Part shown: piece after piece, positions 51,464-64,000 of the stretch
Layout: each line of letters opens with the position of its first letter
Position numbering within the stretch: position 1 is the stretch's first letter
Origin: Oreocharis arfaki
Taxonomy: Eukaryota > Chordata > Aves > Passeriformes > Paramythiidae
Length of the DNA stretch: 64,000 nucleotides
NCBI GenBank assembly: GCA_013398015.1
Contig: VZRR01010919.1
Span: forward strand, 2,218,922 to 2,282,921
Direction: 5' to 3'
The notes under the pieces: model-generated
The model's database searches: none
Told to the model about the DNA's origin: nothing
What the model saw: the letters and a program-made list of their open reading frames with translations, nothing else
Program-made: the position numbers and the translations under genes

Positions 51464-51640
51464 ATATAGAATCACAGAATGGTTTGGTTTTAAGGTCCCT
51501 TAAAGATCCTCTAGTTCCAACCACCCTGCCATGAGCAGGGACACCTTCCACTGGACCAGGCTGCTCAGAGACTCATCTGGCTCAGCCTTGAATGTCTCCA
51601 GGGATGGGGAGTCCTCAACGTCTCTGGGCAACCTCTCTGG
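51464..51640 (-). mobile_element. CR1 LINE 3' fragment
   Basis: The plus strand begins ATAGAATCACAGAATGGTTT (51465-51484), the complement of the CR1 terminal octamers. It continues with AAGGTCCCTTAAAGATCC, CAACCACCCTGCCATGAGCA (51519-51538) and a CTCCAGGGATGGGGA block near 51597-51611. It stops at the GGGCAACCTCTCTGG block, so about 175 bp remain. The tail is well preserved compared with other copies here, which suggests a younger insertion. A poly-A stretch and a 63-codon frame (51312-51503) run into it by chance. Confidence 0.92.
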
Positions 51641-52759
51641 CAAAACAGGAGATGCAAATTCTAGAGGCTGAATTCCTATACAGTGAGCAACTAAATTGTA
51701 CTGATAATAAACCCTTCCAAATCAACTTTTTTTTTACATATATATAGGTTGATGCAGCAGAGGGTAGGGGAAAAAAGCAGGGAAATCACAGTGACAGTCT
51801 AAAATTTACGATATCAGACGCTAAGCATTTGTAGTAAAAACTATGAATCAGGTGGGAGAGTAGATGTGACAGGTGTGTTTCAAAGATTATCCCCTTACAT
51901 GCAAGAAAATAAAAAGGTATTTCCTTGGTTTAGTGAAATAAATACAGATGGATAATGATTTTAGTAAATATTTTTATGAACTTCCCACTTCCTGAAAAAG
52001 ACTTCTACCACCCTCTGCATCATGCTTGGCTGCTGCTTGGGGGTTCGTTTTGGATTTTTTTTTTTCTATTTTTCTCTTCTGGATCCTCACATAATATCAT
52101 ATTCATATGGATTTATCAGGCATTATTCCTTCACTCTTTGAAATAAATCTGAGAAAAGCAAGGAGCCTGTAAAATGCAGCTATAACACGGAATTTTTCTT
52201 CTGACTGCATCTCCCTTTCCTGTAAACAGAAACAGTCATTTGCCACAGAAGAATAGAATTTATCTTCATAGCACATGGAACAAATCTGACCACAAATTCT
52301 CTTGAGAAATCAGAAATTAACTTTCATGGGCTTATTTCCTTTATGATGTTGGCTCAGATAAAAATCAAAATATTGTAGAACTATTCTGTCCATTTTTGGA
52401 GTCACATTCTTTTACTTTATCTTTCACACCGCAGCCATCTTTTGTATCAGCTTTAACCTCTCTAGGAAAATAGAGCTGGTTCCTGAGATTTGTCATCTAC
52501 ATATTTTTGCCATATAAACAGCAGAGTGAAAAAACATATAATGTTTCATTCTTACTCTGACTTTCCTTTCAAGACATGTTTTCTTCTCCATCTCCACTCT
52601 GTTACTCTGATATCTAAAAAGATACTCATTTATGTTCAATTCACCAATTTGATCTTTTTCTCACTCATACATCACTATTTGCATCATCACCATGTGCAAA
52701 CACAGCAAGAAAAATGTCAGCCAAACAGGTTTTTGGCCAACACAGCACAATTTATTCTA
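51641..52759. other. Non-coding stretch, nothing recognised
   Basis: A+T-rich with pyrimidine-rich patches near 52050-52080 and 52550-52600. Frames reach only 95 codons. The last part leads into an LTR whose left boundary is unclear. Confidence 0.5.
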
Positions 52760-53287
52760 AGCATTTTATTAACCTAGCTGCATCAATGGCACTTTGAGCC
52801 AGTGAAGAGAGGAGTGAGAGAGAATATGTGAGAGGAACAGCCCTGTAGACACCNNNNNNNNNNNNNNNNNNNNNNNNNNNNNNNNNNNNNNNNNNNNNNN
52901 NNNNNNNNNNNNNNNNNNNNNNNNNNNNNNNNNNNNNNNNNNNNNNNCTGACTCCACACCCCATTCTCTGTCCCCCTGCACCACTGATGGGGAGGAGACA
53001 GAGGAAATTGTGAGTGAAGTCAGGCCTTGGAAGAAGAGACGGCTAGGGGGGAGCTGTTTGTAAGATTTGGTTTCTTTTCTCGTTACCCTACGCTGATTTG
53101 GTTGGTAATAAATTAACATTACTTCCTCAAGTTGAGTCTGCTTTGCTCACGACAGTAATTGGTGAGTGTCCTTATCTCAGCTCATGAGCCTTTCATTGTA
53201 TTTTTATTCCCTTGTCCAACTGGGGAGGGCAGTGACAGAGCAGATTTGGTGGGCACCTGGCATCCAGCTGTGCTTCAACCCAGGACA
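52760..53287 (+). mobile_element. Endogenous retrovirus LTR (avian ERVL-like), interrupted by an assembly gap
   Basis: Both sides of the N run match an avian LTR type that I know, different from the one at 1019 and 58070. To the left, the block near 52785-52853 is recognised. To the right, CCCATTCTCTGTCCCCCTGC (52960-52979), GATTTGGTTGGTAATAAATT (53094-53113) with an AATAAA polyadenylation signal, and CACCTGGCATCCAGCTGTGC (53254-53273) are recognised, with an ACA end at 53287. The orientation is plus. No internal retroviral coding sequence follows, so it is probably a solo or truncated LTR. The left boundary is uncertain, and the missing sequence is unknown. Confidence 0.8.
52854..52947. other. 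Assembly gap of 94 N
   Basis: The run of unknown bases lies inside the LTR, a common place for short-read assemblies to break. Frames that cross it (52752-52964 and 52769-53119, minus) are meaningless. Confidence 0.99.
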
Positions 53288-56229
53288 AGAGTCAACTTGG
53301 TTGGAAAGTAATTTAGGGGTTGATTCTGTAGCTGGGGGAAATCTCATTTTACACTGTACCGTTAGCATGTTAGCAGAATGTTGCGACAGGAGATCCCGAC
53401 CTGCCCATGTCACTGAATTCTTATTTCCAAAAGCTGCCCATTGGTAAAAGGTAGCTGCTTTTCTAAACCTTACTATTTGAGGCTAAGGGAGAAATCATCA
53501 AAAAATCGCTGTAATATCACACATGGAGAAAAACTGGGCTGTTAGAGCCAAAATAAATATTTTAAATAAATAATTCTCTTCATAAATGTGTCAAGGAGTT
53601 TATAACAGTCCTATTTTATGGGCTCTGAGCAGTTTCAGATTTTTCTTGACATTTTTATAACTTAAATGGGAAAGAAAGAACATTTTGTCTTCAAGGAAAA
53701 GTTTTGACATCTTCATTGTCTTACAAACAAGAAATGAGAAGCTGAGACAGAAGTATGAGGCTCTGTCTTTATTTCAGATTCAGACTTCTTTTCTCCTACT
53801 TTGTTCAATTTCCTCTTTCCATTATTACTTTCCTCAGAGATTTTCTTACTGATAAATTTTGAATTAACAATTCAAGACAGTGAAGTCATACTAAAACATA
53901 AATTATGGCACACCATAATGACCTCCTAGCCCTAACCTCACTCAGGGCTTAATGCAGAAATCCAGATGTGCCTGCCTTGTATTCCTGCCCTGAAAAACCC
54001 TGAAAACTATCACTAATCTTAATAAAATATTTTCACTTGTCAAGACCAGGTGCTTATATTGACCATAGTGTCCCTGTGGCCTAGGTCATGTTTGCCTGTA
54101 CATGTAGACAATACAATCTAAAAACATTTTGTTACAACATATGCATTTGCCTACCCTCAGATATCTCAACCCCAACACCCCACACATCTGTTTTGTTTAG
54201 CACTTCAATCTTGTCAAGAACCTAAGAATTATTCTGGTGGTATCTATATGTTGTAACAGCAATATCTTCACTGCTCCTTTAATCTGACCTCAGAAGATTT
54301 AATCCAGGCTACCATCAGGAATTAGGAGTTCCGATATGAGGAACAGAAGCATATGTCCTGAGAAAGCAAAGGACCACTACTTATAGCAACTGACTTTGCA
54401 AAAGATAGTTTTTCATTTTGAGAAAACTGCCTAAAACCTGTTACAGCAGCCAAGACAAAGGGGGCAAATCAAATACCAGTGGTTGCAGCATCTTCCAGCA
54501 TTGTTGTTTGGTTTTACTGGCTGCTTTATCTAACTGTCTTGTTGGGCTGGTAGCTGCACTGGTAACTGCTGATATTCTCAATCAATGGTTTTATCTTCTT
54601 CCATGGTAACAAAGAGCATCCACGTGCATCAGAGTCAGAAAAGTTTCCAAAGCTGACCTCTTACATGCTAGCATCATTATCTCAACCCTTTAGACACAGA
54701 CGGGAAAAGTAAATCAAGGAAAACAATCAGCACAATACAAGATTTAAAGTACCTTTCCTTCTGAAAGATTTTTCATGGAGTTTTTCTCTTTCTTTGTGTG
54801 GTTTGTCATTAACAGCCAAGAAAATGGTGAAAGGGAAAGGTTATACATACCCTCTCTCCCTTATGTCAGGCAGAAAGAGAATATAATACTGAAAGTTTCT
54901 CACTTACAGAGACTCTTTTTTTTCCTCCTTTTTTAAATGGTCGGAAGGAATCCGGACTCTGTTCTGTATTTATCTCTCAGAAGCCCTTTGTCGTCTTACT
55001 GAAAAGCATTATTTTCTTCTGTGATTTGGCTGTTAAGGAAGAGATCAACTCCTTTTCAATTGCCAAAAGTGCTGTATATGTCAGTCCTACCTTGCACACA
55101 TAAGACAGTGGCTAAGATACTATCTCAGTTAAGGCATTTAATACTTTCATCATTCGTATGGCCTTAACCTACCTAATCTGTGTACCTTCCTTTCTAGGTA
55201 AGCACAGCATATGGAATAATCGAATGTATAGTTTTCTAAATGTGTTTTCCCAGTCTCACATCAGCATCAGTATCTACAGAATACATCTTGTTGTGCATTG
55301 ATTCGATTGATTTCTGTGTTGTACCCAATGTATTAGCAGGGTTACTCAGCAAGACAACCAAACAAAAAGTACACACAGCTTAGAGACACTTCCGGTATGT
55401 GGAGCAAAGAAGAACGGGCACCTGCAACGAGAGTTGGGCCTAGGATACTCCTGACAGGAAATAGGCTTAGTTTTGATGTGGAAAAGACGGGAATCAGCGC
55501 AAAGAAGCTCTTTGTAGGACCTATAGAGCATTGTGTGTGAGTGTTGGGCAGCTCATGAAGCCACTGAAAATCTGCTGGACTGAGGACAAGTACCAGCTTG
55601 CAGTGACTCAGTAGGCAGAGAAAATTACCTTCAATCATTTTTTATTTCATGTCTTACTCAACCAATCTTTATTCCTTTTTTTCCCCTTTATTATTTATTT
55701 ATAAAACAATGCTTTCAAAACTGGAAACATTGAGCATGCTCACTACAAGGAAAAGTGAGTGCTCTGAATTGCTACCAGTCATGATTTGGGGGGAATCAAA
55801 TGAAAGAAATTATATTCTGTTCTTTCGTGTGCATTTCTTCTAATAACTAAGCCTAAATACACAATGTATCTCTGCTCCACTCGTAGACGGTGAGTACAGC
55901 CAGATGTTCGTGCCGTTTTGAAGGGGGTTTAGAGACTCATATATAATTTAGAGACTCATATTTTAGTGCCAGAGAAGAGTATTAAGATCATCTCTTGGAG
56001 TTCTATCTGCCCTGGGGTATAAGAATCACCTGGCAATGTGCACCCTGCCATTTAAGAGCTGACATGGCAGCATACATTTATCACTGGAAATTAGAACAGA
56101 AGAGTAGATACCACTTCTTAAGACTCATTTTTGTGAGCTTCTTTAAATATAATATACTTTTTTAAAGTAAAAATTATACAGTAAACACCATTTTGACTTT
56201 TCATTTTTCAAGAGAGAAAAGGATTTTTC
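53288..56229. other. Non-coding stretch with a small tandem duplication
   Basis: Frames are at most 98 codons and show no domain. TTTAGAGACTCATAT at 55928-55942 recurs exactly at 55947-55961, a period of 19 bp. No repeat family is recognised beyond the LTR to the left. Confidence 0.5.
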
Positions 56230-56580
56230 TATAGGCTTGCCTCATGGTGGCCTGAAATGGCAGCCATTATCTTTATTGTGATGAAAAATGTCCGCTTTGC
56301 TATACTTGGAATCTACAGTGAAAATACAACTGAACATGGTGGCATGAAGAATTTTAAATCTAGTTTTCTCTTAGCAAATGTCAGAGATTCATCCACAACT
56401 ACTAAAATCCCCCGTTTGTCTGTTGTAATTAGTCAGATCATTGGAGCTACAGTAATATGGGGTGTGAATGTTGTTGCAGTGGTACAGACCATAAAACCAA
56501 ATAGAACTAAGCATCCAAAGAGTCTAAGAGATTGAAATCTTCTATCTCTGGTGCCTAAGGTGGCTGTAAGCCTTCAGTTA
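56230..56580. other. Possible conserved non-coding block or small open frame
   Basis: A 92-codon plus-strand frame runs 56257-56535. The DNA has mixed complexity, unlike the A+T-rich flanks, and includes GCAGCCATTATCTTTATTG near 56261-56279. The peptide has a hydrophobic stretch, LSVVISQIIGATVIWGVNVV, near residues 54-73 that could span a membrane, but no family is recognised. A GTAAGT follows at 56632, about 100 bp after the stop. Confidence 0.25.
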
Positions 56581-58069
56581 AATTCATCATTGTTGGAGAA
56601 GTTTTATGTCCTTGTGTAACACTAAAAATTAGGTAAGTTGAAAAACCTGTGTTAGTAAAACGAAGAACAAATTTAAGAAAAGTAAAAACTTAATTCAATC
56701 TGAGTTATTTTACTAGCTACCATAGGCAACCTAATGTCAGAATTTAGCAGCATAACCCTCTGATTTACATAGGAATACTGAGGCACTATTCAGGCCCTTT
56801 ATTTGGAGTTGATGTGTTCGTAAATCTGGAAACACTTTTCCAAAAATAAACTGAAAAGCGGGGCTTACATGTATATATTTTCAAAGTGTTTTAATCTACA
56901 GTTTTTGGGACAAATACAGTTTACTGCCTCATTTAGGGTAAATACACAACATGGAATTCACAAATGAAATGAAATGGAAGATACGGCCCACAATGTAGCT
57001 AATTCTGCCTTTTTCTGACGAGTACTTTGTAAGCATGATCAAGCCATCTCATTTAAAATTTTAACTAAGTCTTTATCCAAAGAAAATTAAGTTTTATAAA
57101 GGGATGTTTTTCACAGTATGACTTTGAACTAGCTTACAAAAAGATAGCTGAATTGATCCTAGCTTGCAAAAAAGCAACTCTCACTTGATCTTCCCAGAAG
57201 ACAATCTTTTGGAAAATAATTTTGTGCAGAGCACAAACAAGAAGCAAGTTTACAAGATATACACTGGCTGGATCTGAAGTTGATAAAAAGAACATTTTAT
57301 CCAGTGTGACAGTGGCTAGGGAATGAGTTACCATCCCTGTCTTCAGAAAACAGAAACCTGAGAGAAAAATGTTTCATGTTTAACTATAATAACGATAGTT
57401 AGACCTTTCCATCCTTCTGCCACTATTAATCTTTGTATTTTATTTCTGTGATGTTTCTTTTGTTTGGTCATGGCCCTTCAGCTGAACATCTATATTATAT
57501 TTCTGTCATGTCCCACACATGCAAAATTCCTCCAGAGAGGCACAGACATAAAGAAAAAAAAATATTTATGTTAGGAACCTCACCACTTTTCCTTCTCTTT
57601 TTTCTTGTGCACATATGATAGCATAGCATGGTTTCATTACTTCAGCAATTGCAGCAAATGAAAAATTCTTACTCTTCATGAAAAGTATTGGTAACCTTTA
57701 AGAACACAGCGTAGCCCTCTGTTCCTTTGAATACTATTGTGTTACGTGGGAGTAAAGAGATAAGCAGAGAGCTTAGGCAGCTTAGAAGGTATCAACTCAA
57801 CCTTTTGAGCTGGACTTTGAGCCAAACTGAGGATGGCTGCGGCCCACTTCCCCCATGAGCCCCCCAGTCACTACTTTGCTTGGTGGCAGAGCTGCTCCCA
57901 GTGACCTGTTGCTGAGGAAAGGAGGACTTCTCTCTGTTCTGTGCAGTCTGTGCTATGAACAAAGCGTGTCTGAGGGATACGGCACTCAGGTGGAGTTAGG
58001 GCTGTCTCTGTCCTTAGTAAGAAGACATGAAATGCAGCTAAGAGCCAACCTATGCTCTACTGAATCTGG
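56581..58069. other. Non-coding stretch, nothing recognised
   Basis: Short frames of at most 75 codons only. The last of them (57855-58082) runs into the LTR at 58070. No repeat family or RNA gene is recognised. Confidence 0.55.
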
Positions 58070-58615
58070 TGGTGCAGTTTAATCCAGCAGGGAGTCAATC
58101 CCCACACAGCTGCTCACTCACTCCCCACAGTGCAAGGAGGGAGAGAATTGGATAAAAAGGTAAAACTTGTGCATTGAGAAAAACGTGTGCATTGAGAGTG
58201 TAGCAGGACAGAAAAGAATATAAAAATAATACAAATGATAAAAGATTGTACAAAACAAGTGATGCACGTTGCAATTTCTCACCACCTGTTGACCAATGCC
58301 CAGGCAGCCCCCAACTCCTGCCCAGTTTCCCCCAGTTTCATCATTCGGAACAATGACATATGATGTAGAATATCGCTTTGGTCAGTGGGGGTCAACTGTC
58401 TTGGCTGTGCCCTCTCCCAGCTTCTTGTGTCCCCCACCCTCCCTGCTGGCAGGGCAGTGTGAAAAGCTGAAAAATCCTTGACTTAGAGTGAGCACTGCTC
58501 AGCGCCAACTTGAACAGCAGTGTGTTATCAACATTATTCTCATCCTATATCCAAAACACAGCACTGTGCCAGCCACTAGAAAGAAAATTAACTTTATCCC
58601 ATCTGAAAGCACGAA
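58070..58615 (-). mobile_element. Solo LTR, second and more decayed copy of the 1019-1559 family
   Basis: This block aligns along its whole length with the LTR at 1019-1559 in the same orientation. Shared landmarks are CACACAGCTGCTCACTCACT (58113-58132), GAATATCGCTTTGGTCAG near 58368, GGGGTCAACTGTCTTGGCTG (58387-58406), and AAGAAAATTAACTTTATCCC (58581-58600). The TATA box seen in the first copy is lost, because the matching site reads TTTCATCATTC near 58336. A GTGCATTGAGA unit is duplicated near 58170-58197. I could not find a target-site duplication. No retroviral genes flank it. Confidence 0.82.
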
Positions 58616-61600
58616 AGCAGACACTTAGGTAGTGTTTAGGTTCCAAAGCACGCAAATCTTCAGTGTAAAAGCCATACACATTATAAAGTCCAGGCCTGGG
58701 AAAGGGAGGGAAGAAGCAAAAGGTTTACCAGTAGCATAGCTGCCTCTTCCATATCTGTCTCTGCTCTAGATCTTTGTAATAAATTTGCCATCGAGGATAA
58801 TTCGCAAAAATTAGGTGAAAGAATTTTAATGTTGTAATTCGATACCAAACCATCACCTAAAAGAATCAGATTCTACATCCAAACAGTCCTACCTTAAGAA
58901 ACTGTGGGGAAATATACATATTTTCTGGAAAAGAAGGAGAAAATATAAAATTGCATGCAAGAAGCTTAGCTAAAATGGGCTATTATTTAATATTTACTTG
59001 GCTTCAGCATTTCCTTGAGAATGTCAAAACAATTTTTTCTCCAAATGTTTTTTATCTCCAAGTGAAGTCACTTTTACTTCTTTCTCTTTTCAATTCAATG
59101 AATTGTCATCTTTAACTCTCCTAGACTGAAAATGATTCTTTCAGAAGCACAAAAGTAAATTAATCATGACACCTGAACAGGGGTTAACCACATAATCTCC
59201 CATAAATAGCAAAAGAAATTGTATCACTAAATCTCCTCGCCTCAGAATGAATATTTAATACTAAAGCCAACACTCTAAATTAGCTTGTATTGTGTGAAAG
59301 CGTGAAAAGAAAAATGAAGTTACTACATAAGCAATGTTTTAAAACTAAATTTTCTACTGCATATGCAGAGTAACACTTCAATTTATTTAAATTTATATCA
59401 TAGGTTATAACCATATTAACAACATCATTTCCTCAAACAGAGAAGAAAACAGCATAATGTTTCCTCATGAATTGCTGCAATGCATCAGTTTCAGACTCTG
59501 CCACTGTGCTCCATTATCAATGATTTTTGCACCAACATTTTGGTCCATTCACCATCACAGTGATTTTGAAGCGTGTCAAGGTGAGAAAATAATTCCCTCA
59601 GACACCTTAAATGAAACATTATTTAAAAAAACCAGACAAGCAAACAACAAAACAACAACAAACAAACCTCTGGACTTCTGGAGAGCATTTCCTCTTTTTT
59701 TTTACTTTGTGTTTATTTTTACACTGACAGTACATTAAAATGTTCAAAAAGATAAAGCACCATTTTCTTTTCTGGTCTAGATGAAGAAGAACATCACCTT
59801 AATTTTCTGAAGAAAAATAGCACTCAATGGTGAAGAAACATTACTTACTGACAGAGAAGAGACACAGAATCATTACTAATTTAGCCTGGAAATGCTCTGA
59901 TTTTCGGTAAAATACTTGGAATCTACCTGAAATATTTAGTATAAGACCTCTTTTATTAAAGTGGTTAGATAAACATATTTAAGAAACCTGCAAATTAAAG
60001 CTACCTTTTTCTATTTTCTAGTTATTCTTCAGTCAACATATTACAGGATTTCACCATGATAGCACCATAAAACTGTAAGACATAAAATTTTTTCACTGAA
60101 AGCAAAACAATTAAACCAGACTGAGTACCTTCCCCTGCAAATCAGTGCCTAAAATAGGAGAGAAACTTAATTAAAGAATTTTTTAAAGAAACATAATTAA
60201 GAATGTATTAATTCATTAAACTGACAAAGATTAGTTTCCCATTGATACTTTGCAACTGACAAAAGAGTAGTATTGAATTGTCACAAGAATAAAAGTAACA
60301 ATCTTTAAAAATAAATCAGTGATAATTCTCTAGCCTCGTATCTCTTGCTATCCAAAAATAGAAAAAGCAGTAATTTAAAAATCACAATCCAAACCTATTC
60401 AAATGCTCAACCATACCTTCCTGGTTTTGTTCCTATGTAAAAAATCAGTTTGAATATAACCTGTCTTAGAAGGTTCTCTTCTAGTGTGAAACTACTTTTA
60501 CTGTGAATGCACAGAACTCACATTTCACTTGGAATGTGATTTATGCAGCTCTGCAAAACCAGGTAGCGAATTTTTGGTGTTGACAAGGGCTCCCTCTTGT
60601 GATATTGTACTGAGTTTGGATTAATTCTGAGGCGTTGGACTGGACCATTGTTTTATGAGTGGAAATGCTTCACTAAGCAGTTAGGGAATGTCAAGTGGAT
60701 TGTGTCCTGGAAGTTGGAGATGTGTACACCTGTCCTAACTATTCCAAAAATGCAGACAACCTGGAAGTTATGAAGCAGAACACGTGTAGTGACATGACTG
60801 TTCATATAAACATGGATTGTTACAAGAATTGTTAGAAGAGTCCTATACATTTATTAAATAATAATCCAATATAAATAAAAATTCAATAATTAAAAACTCA
60901 GGAGGTTATAAAATGAAATATCCTGGTATCAATAACATGAATATTTTAATAAATATATATAATTGTACTTATGAAGGTTTATTAATGGCAATACCTTCAT
61001 TTGGAATTTTTTTCCAAAGTGCTTATGTATGGACAGAGCTCTTAAACAATGCTTCTATTTCAATTCAGCTCTCTTTTCATGCACTTACCAAAATTATTTC
61101 TACTAAGTTTTCAATAAATACATCCTTTAATTATTAGCAAATTATCTCCTTCCTTTTTAAAAATAATTAAAATGCCATTCTATGGTTTCAGTCACATAGA
61201 AAAATATCACCATATCGGTTTAAGTTAATTTAATTCCCTGAGTAAAGATCATGGAAAACAAAATCGGTAATGTCTGTGCACATTAGGAAACTTGAGACTC
61301 CTGAATAAACATTTCTTCTAGTACTAAATATTTTTCCCTCTCAGAGGTCAAAACCGAGTAGCAAACTAGATCTCTCATAGATATCTGCAAAACCAAATTT
61401 CATCCACTGACTGAAATGTAAACTAATTTAAAATGGAAATTACATACCGCAGGCAGAAGGTTACTCGAATACACGCTGCCCTTTCAGCTGATTAGAGCAT
61501 GTCAGTGCTGTAGGAATGCAAAGTTTATTATCCCTTTCAGCTTTGGTCATTTTCAATTATAGGTACTGTGTATGATATAGACTGTAAAGTATTAGCATAA

Positions 61601-63751
61601 AAGCCAAACTGAAAAGATGCACACAGATAGCTCAGAGTAACCTGAATGAATTAGTCAGTGTCAAGAAGCTTTGCACACTGTAGTGTGTTCCTCAAATGGC
61701 ATCTAAATCCAATAGCTGGCTGCATGAAATGTAGGTGTTCCTGCTTTTGTCGTTATCGATTTGCCTCCCTCAAATGAGCTAACATTGGGACTATGCTGTC
61801 TTCAAGGAAAAGAAAGGCTTTCATCAGCTCCAGATAGTTACTTCTCACAAGACAAACATGAAGGTGTTTATTCCTCCAACATATGTATCCTACTACCACT
61901 CCTTCTTGTAGCTTATTTGGTATCATTTTCTATAGTAATAGCTCAAAAATTATGACTGCATACAGAATTATCTGTAAACTGGGTCAAATGGAAACAGATT
62001 TTTCTGAAAAATACCTTGGAAGTATGCTTGGCTGTAGTACTTTTTCTATAAAAACATCAGCAGCTATGTATTTTTGCACAGGATATGTAGGATCTGCTCA
62101 GTCGGATACAAAAGGAGGCAACCACCTCCAAATAAATTTGCCGTGTGAGATTCAGCAGCAGAGCTAAAACTGGAGCAAATCTGAAGTCCCAGCTATCTCA
62201 ATCAAGTTTTTTATGGCTGCAAAGTTTCAGTCCAGGAAAACCTTGGACAAGCATTTTGGTCACAACAGGCTATATGCAATATAAAGAGGTAAGAAAGGGA
62301 AACCAGAACACAAAAATAATTGGGTGCTGCTTCTGTTTTTACTTGGCTGATTTCAATGTGAATATTTACCTTGGTATGCTTAGCTTAGCAAGGAGCCCAA
62401 ATTGATAGGCTGTCCCAACCTCTTTAAAAACAAATACCATGTATTTGTATCAAAACACCATAGACTGATGTAGGAGGGAACTTTTGAAACATTCAGCTGG
62501 GGGAGACTGCAGACTGACTTCCTTTTGTGATAGCAAAATATGTATAAAAACACAAGACTGAGTTATACCAATAATAACAGACTTTTTTAGCATTCTGAGA
62601 AAACTGTAAAGTATTTGTTTATGTCAACTACTACCTTACCTATTGCTCCTAGGATAATGGAAATGAATGAAGGAGAGTAGACAATCTGGCATGTTAATTC
62701 ATATCCTTGTATATTTTAAGCACCCAGAGAAGTAGAAAAATCATAATGTCCCCTTCATATTCATTTACCAGCAAAATACTACCATTAAAATAGTCAGAAG
62801 GGTGAAATCTAGAGTCCAGATGGTACAAGGCATAAAACGAATTTCCAAAATTTCTCCTTTAAGCTTTTACAGAACTGGAGCTAGTTATAAGATATCAGAG
62901 TGTTGACAGGTGTAACAATGTTTTGTAAGAGGAGGGATTCAACTGAAGAAATACATGTGGGACTGTAAGATCAAATCAGCATTCATATCCCATTATTGGT
63001 TGTCCAAATAATAGAAGCAGATGCTATTTCTGCTGTCTTTTGATAGCATAGGAGGATTTGCTACTGTCCATATCAGGCCACTTTATGTCTTCTCCACAAC
63101 CCTGAGATAAGCAGATGAGTCAAACTGAACCTCAGCCATTTGCCACTAATTCTAAAGAAAATTCACCTTTCAGGCTCTTTTTTTCTATCTCATCATTTTA
63201 GTGATACACTGAGCTTGAAAAGTGACGCACATCTACTTACTAACTCAAATATTGTTTTCATGTACTATACACACATCACTTGCATTGCATATGGATATGC
63301 TTGTGAATATGAAAATGTATCTGTAAATGTGTATTCCAAGCAGTTAAATACATGCAGAGTTCTCCATGCTGTGAATGTTCTCAGTTCCAAATCTTATTGA
63401 GACAAAATCAAATTCGAAACAACTGTGAGAAAACAGAGAAGGGAAAAAAGGAACCCAAGTTCAACTTGCTGTTACCAAGTCCTAACTTCATTTTAGCTGT
63501 GGCTTTAAACAGGAAACCACTGTACAGACAAGATGTGCTGCACAAAGAAATAGTCTGGCCACAAAAAATTAAACACAATCTTTGTAGTCATGTCAGTAGA
63601 TAAGCAGTCACCTGATTTGGCAAAGTAAAGATTATCTGTTGATAGTGCAGGCCATAAAACTTCATATTCTGATGAGTTATATTGAAAAAAATTGTTTACT
63701 GGGAAGTGAGTCATGCTTCCCATAAAATGATGAACAACAGCTCTTATTATA
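58616..63751. other. Non-coding stretch, nothing firmly recognised
   Basis: This 5-kb region is A+T-rich, most strongly 60160-60400 and 60840-60990. A CAA-rich simple patch lies near 59634-59667. Frames are at most 94 codons and show no recognisable domain. No repeat family or RNA gene is recognised until the CR1 at 63752. Confidence 0.55.
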
Positions 63752-64000
63752 GATTCATAGAATCACTATGGTTGGACAAGTCCTCCAAGGTCATCAAGCC
63801 CAACCTTTACCAAGCACCACCATGGCCATTAAACCATGTAACAAAGTGCTACAGCTACTTGCACTTCTGAACACTTCCAGAGATGGTGACTCTACCACTT
63901 CCCTGGAAAACCTGTTTCCATGTTTTATCACTCTTCTAGTGAAGACATTTTCACAATAACTAACTCGAATTTGCCCTGGTGCAACTTGAAGCCGTTTCCC
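63752..64000 (-). mobile_element. CR1 LINE fragment running off the window
   Basis: The plus strand starts GATTCATAGAATCACTATGG (63752-63771), the complement of the CR1 terminal repeats. It continues with GTTGGACAAGTCCTCCAAGG (63771-63790), CATCAAGCCCAACCTTTACC (63793-63812), CCAGAGATGGTGACTCTACC (63878-63897) and a block near 63900-63960. The element continues beyond position 64000, so its full length is unknown. It resembles 37761-37910 in the shared blocks. Confidence 0.92.

Noticed and set aside
52752..53119. Two minus-strand frames with runs of unknown residues
   Set aside because: They exist only because the frame is carried through 94 N.
60585..60605. CTCF-like site (complement of CTCCCTCTTGTGA)
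   Set aside because: It mismatches the CTCF core at several positions and is a weak match that would occur by chance.
1..64000. CRISPR arrays, bacterial operons, tRNA or rRNA genes
   Set aside because: No spaced direct-repeat array, no closely packed gene runs, and no tRNA-like A and B boxes with a cloverleaf were seen. The sequence is vertebrate in character.

Overview
The window looks like nuclear DNA from a bird. It is A+T-rich, has no long coding regions, and is thinly scattered with old repeats. The recognisable repeats are truncated CR1 LINEs and single (solo) endogenous-retrovirus LTRs of types I know from avian genomes. I saw no Alu, L1 or other mammalian repeat. A run of 94 N marks an assembly gap. 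Species and chromosome cannot be told from the sequence.

No protein-coding gene can be called with confidence. The longest open frame is 179 codons (10746-11285, +), and the other long ones are antisense to repeats, low in complexity, or without recognisable domains. This fits a gene desert or the inside of a very large intron. The best exon-like object is an 84-nt segment at 26755-26838 (+), with a pyrimidine-rich acceptor ending in CAG, a GTAAGT donor, and one of its three frames open throughout. I could not assign it to a gene.

Layout: 1-1018 unremarkable; 1019-1559 solo LTR (-) with near-matching 5-bp flanks; about 6235-6760 CR1 (+); 9875-10121 simple repeats; 10746-11285 longest ORF, followed by a regulatory-looking block at 11380-11510; 12562-12674 microsatellites; about 17440-17780 possible conserved noncoding block; about 20835-20962 CR1 tail (+); 26755-26838 candidate exon; 27449-27865 CR1 (-); 28085-28345 G+C-rich block; 32491-32935 CR1 (-) running into a G+C-rich block to about 33500; 37761-37910 CR1 (-); 41168-41263 imperfect 48-bp duplication; 42600-43110 purine-rich tract; 44648-45180 CR1 (-); 47498-47581 A/T hairpin between direct repeats; 51464-51640 CR1 (-); about 52760-53287 LTR (+) holding the gap; 58070-58615 second LTR (-) of the 1019 family; 63752-64000 CR1 (-) running off the end.

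I found no new multi-gene or defence-like system. The observations most worth following up are the exon candidate, the 11.4-kb block with an X-box-like palindrome and paired SOX-type half-sites, and the 179-codon ORF beside it. All statements on conservation and regulation are inferred from sequence texture and were not tested by alignment.
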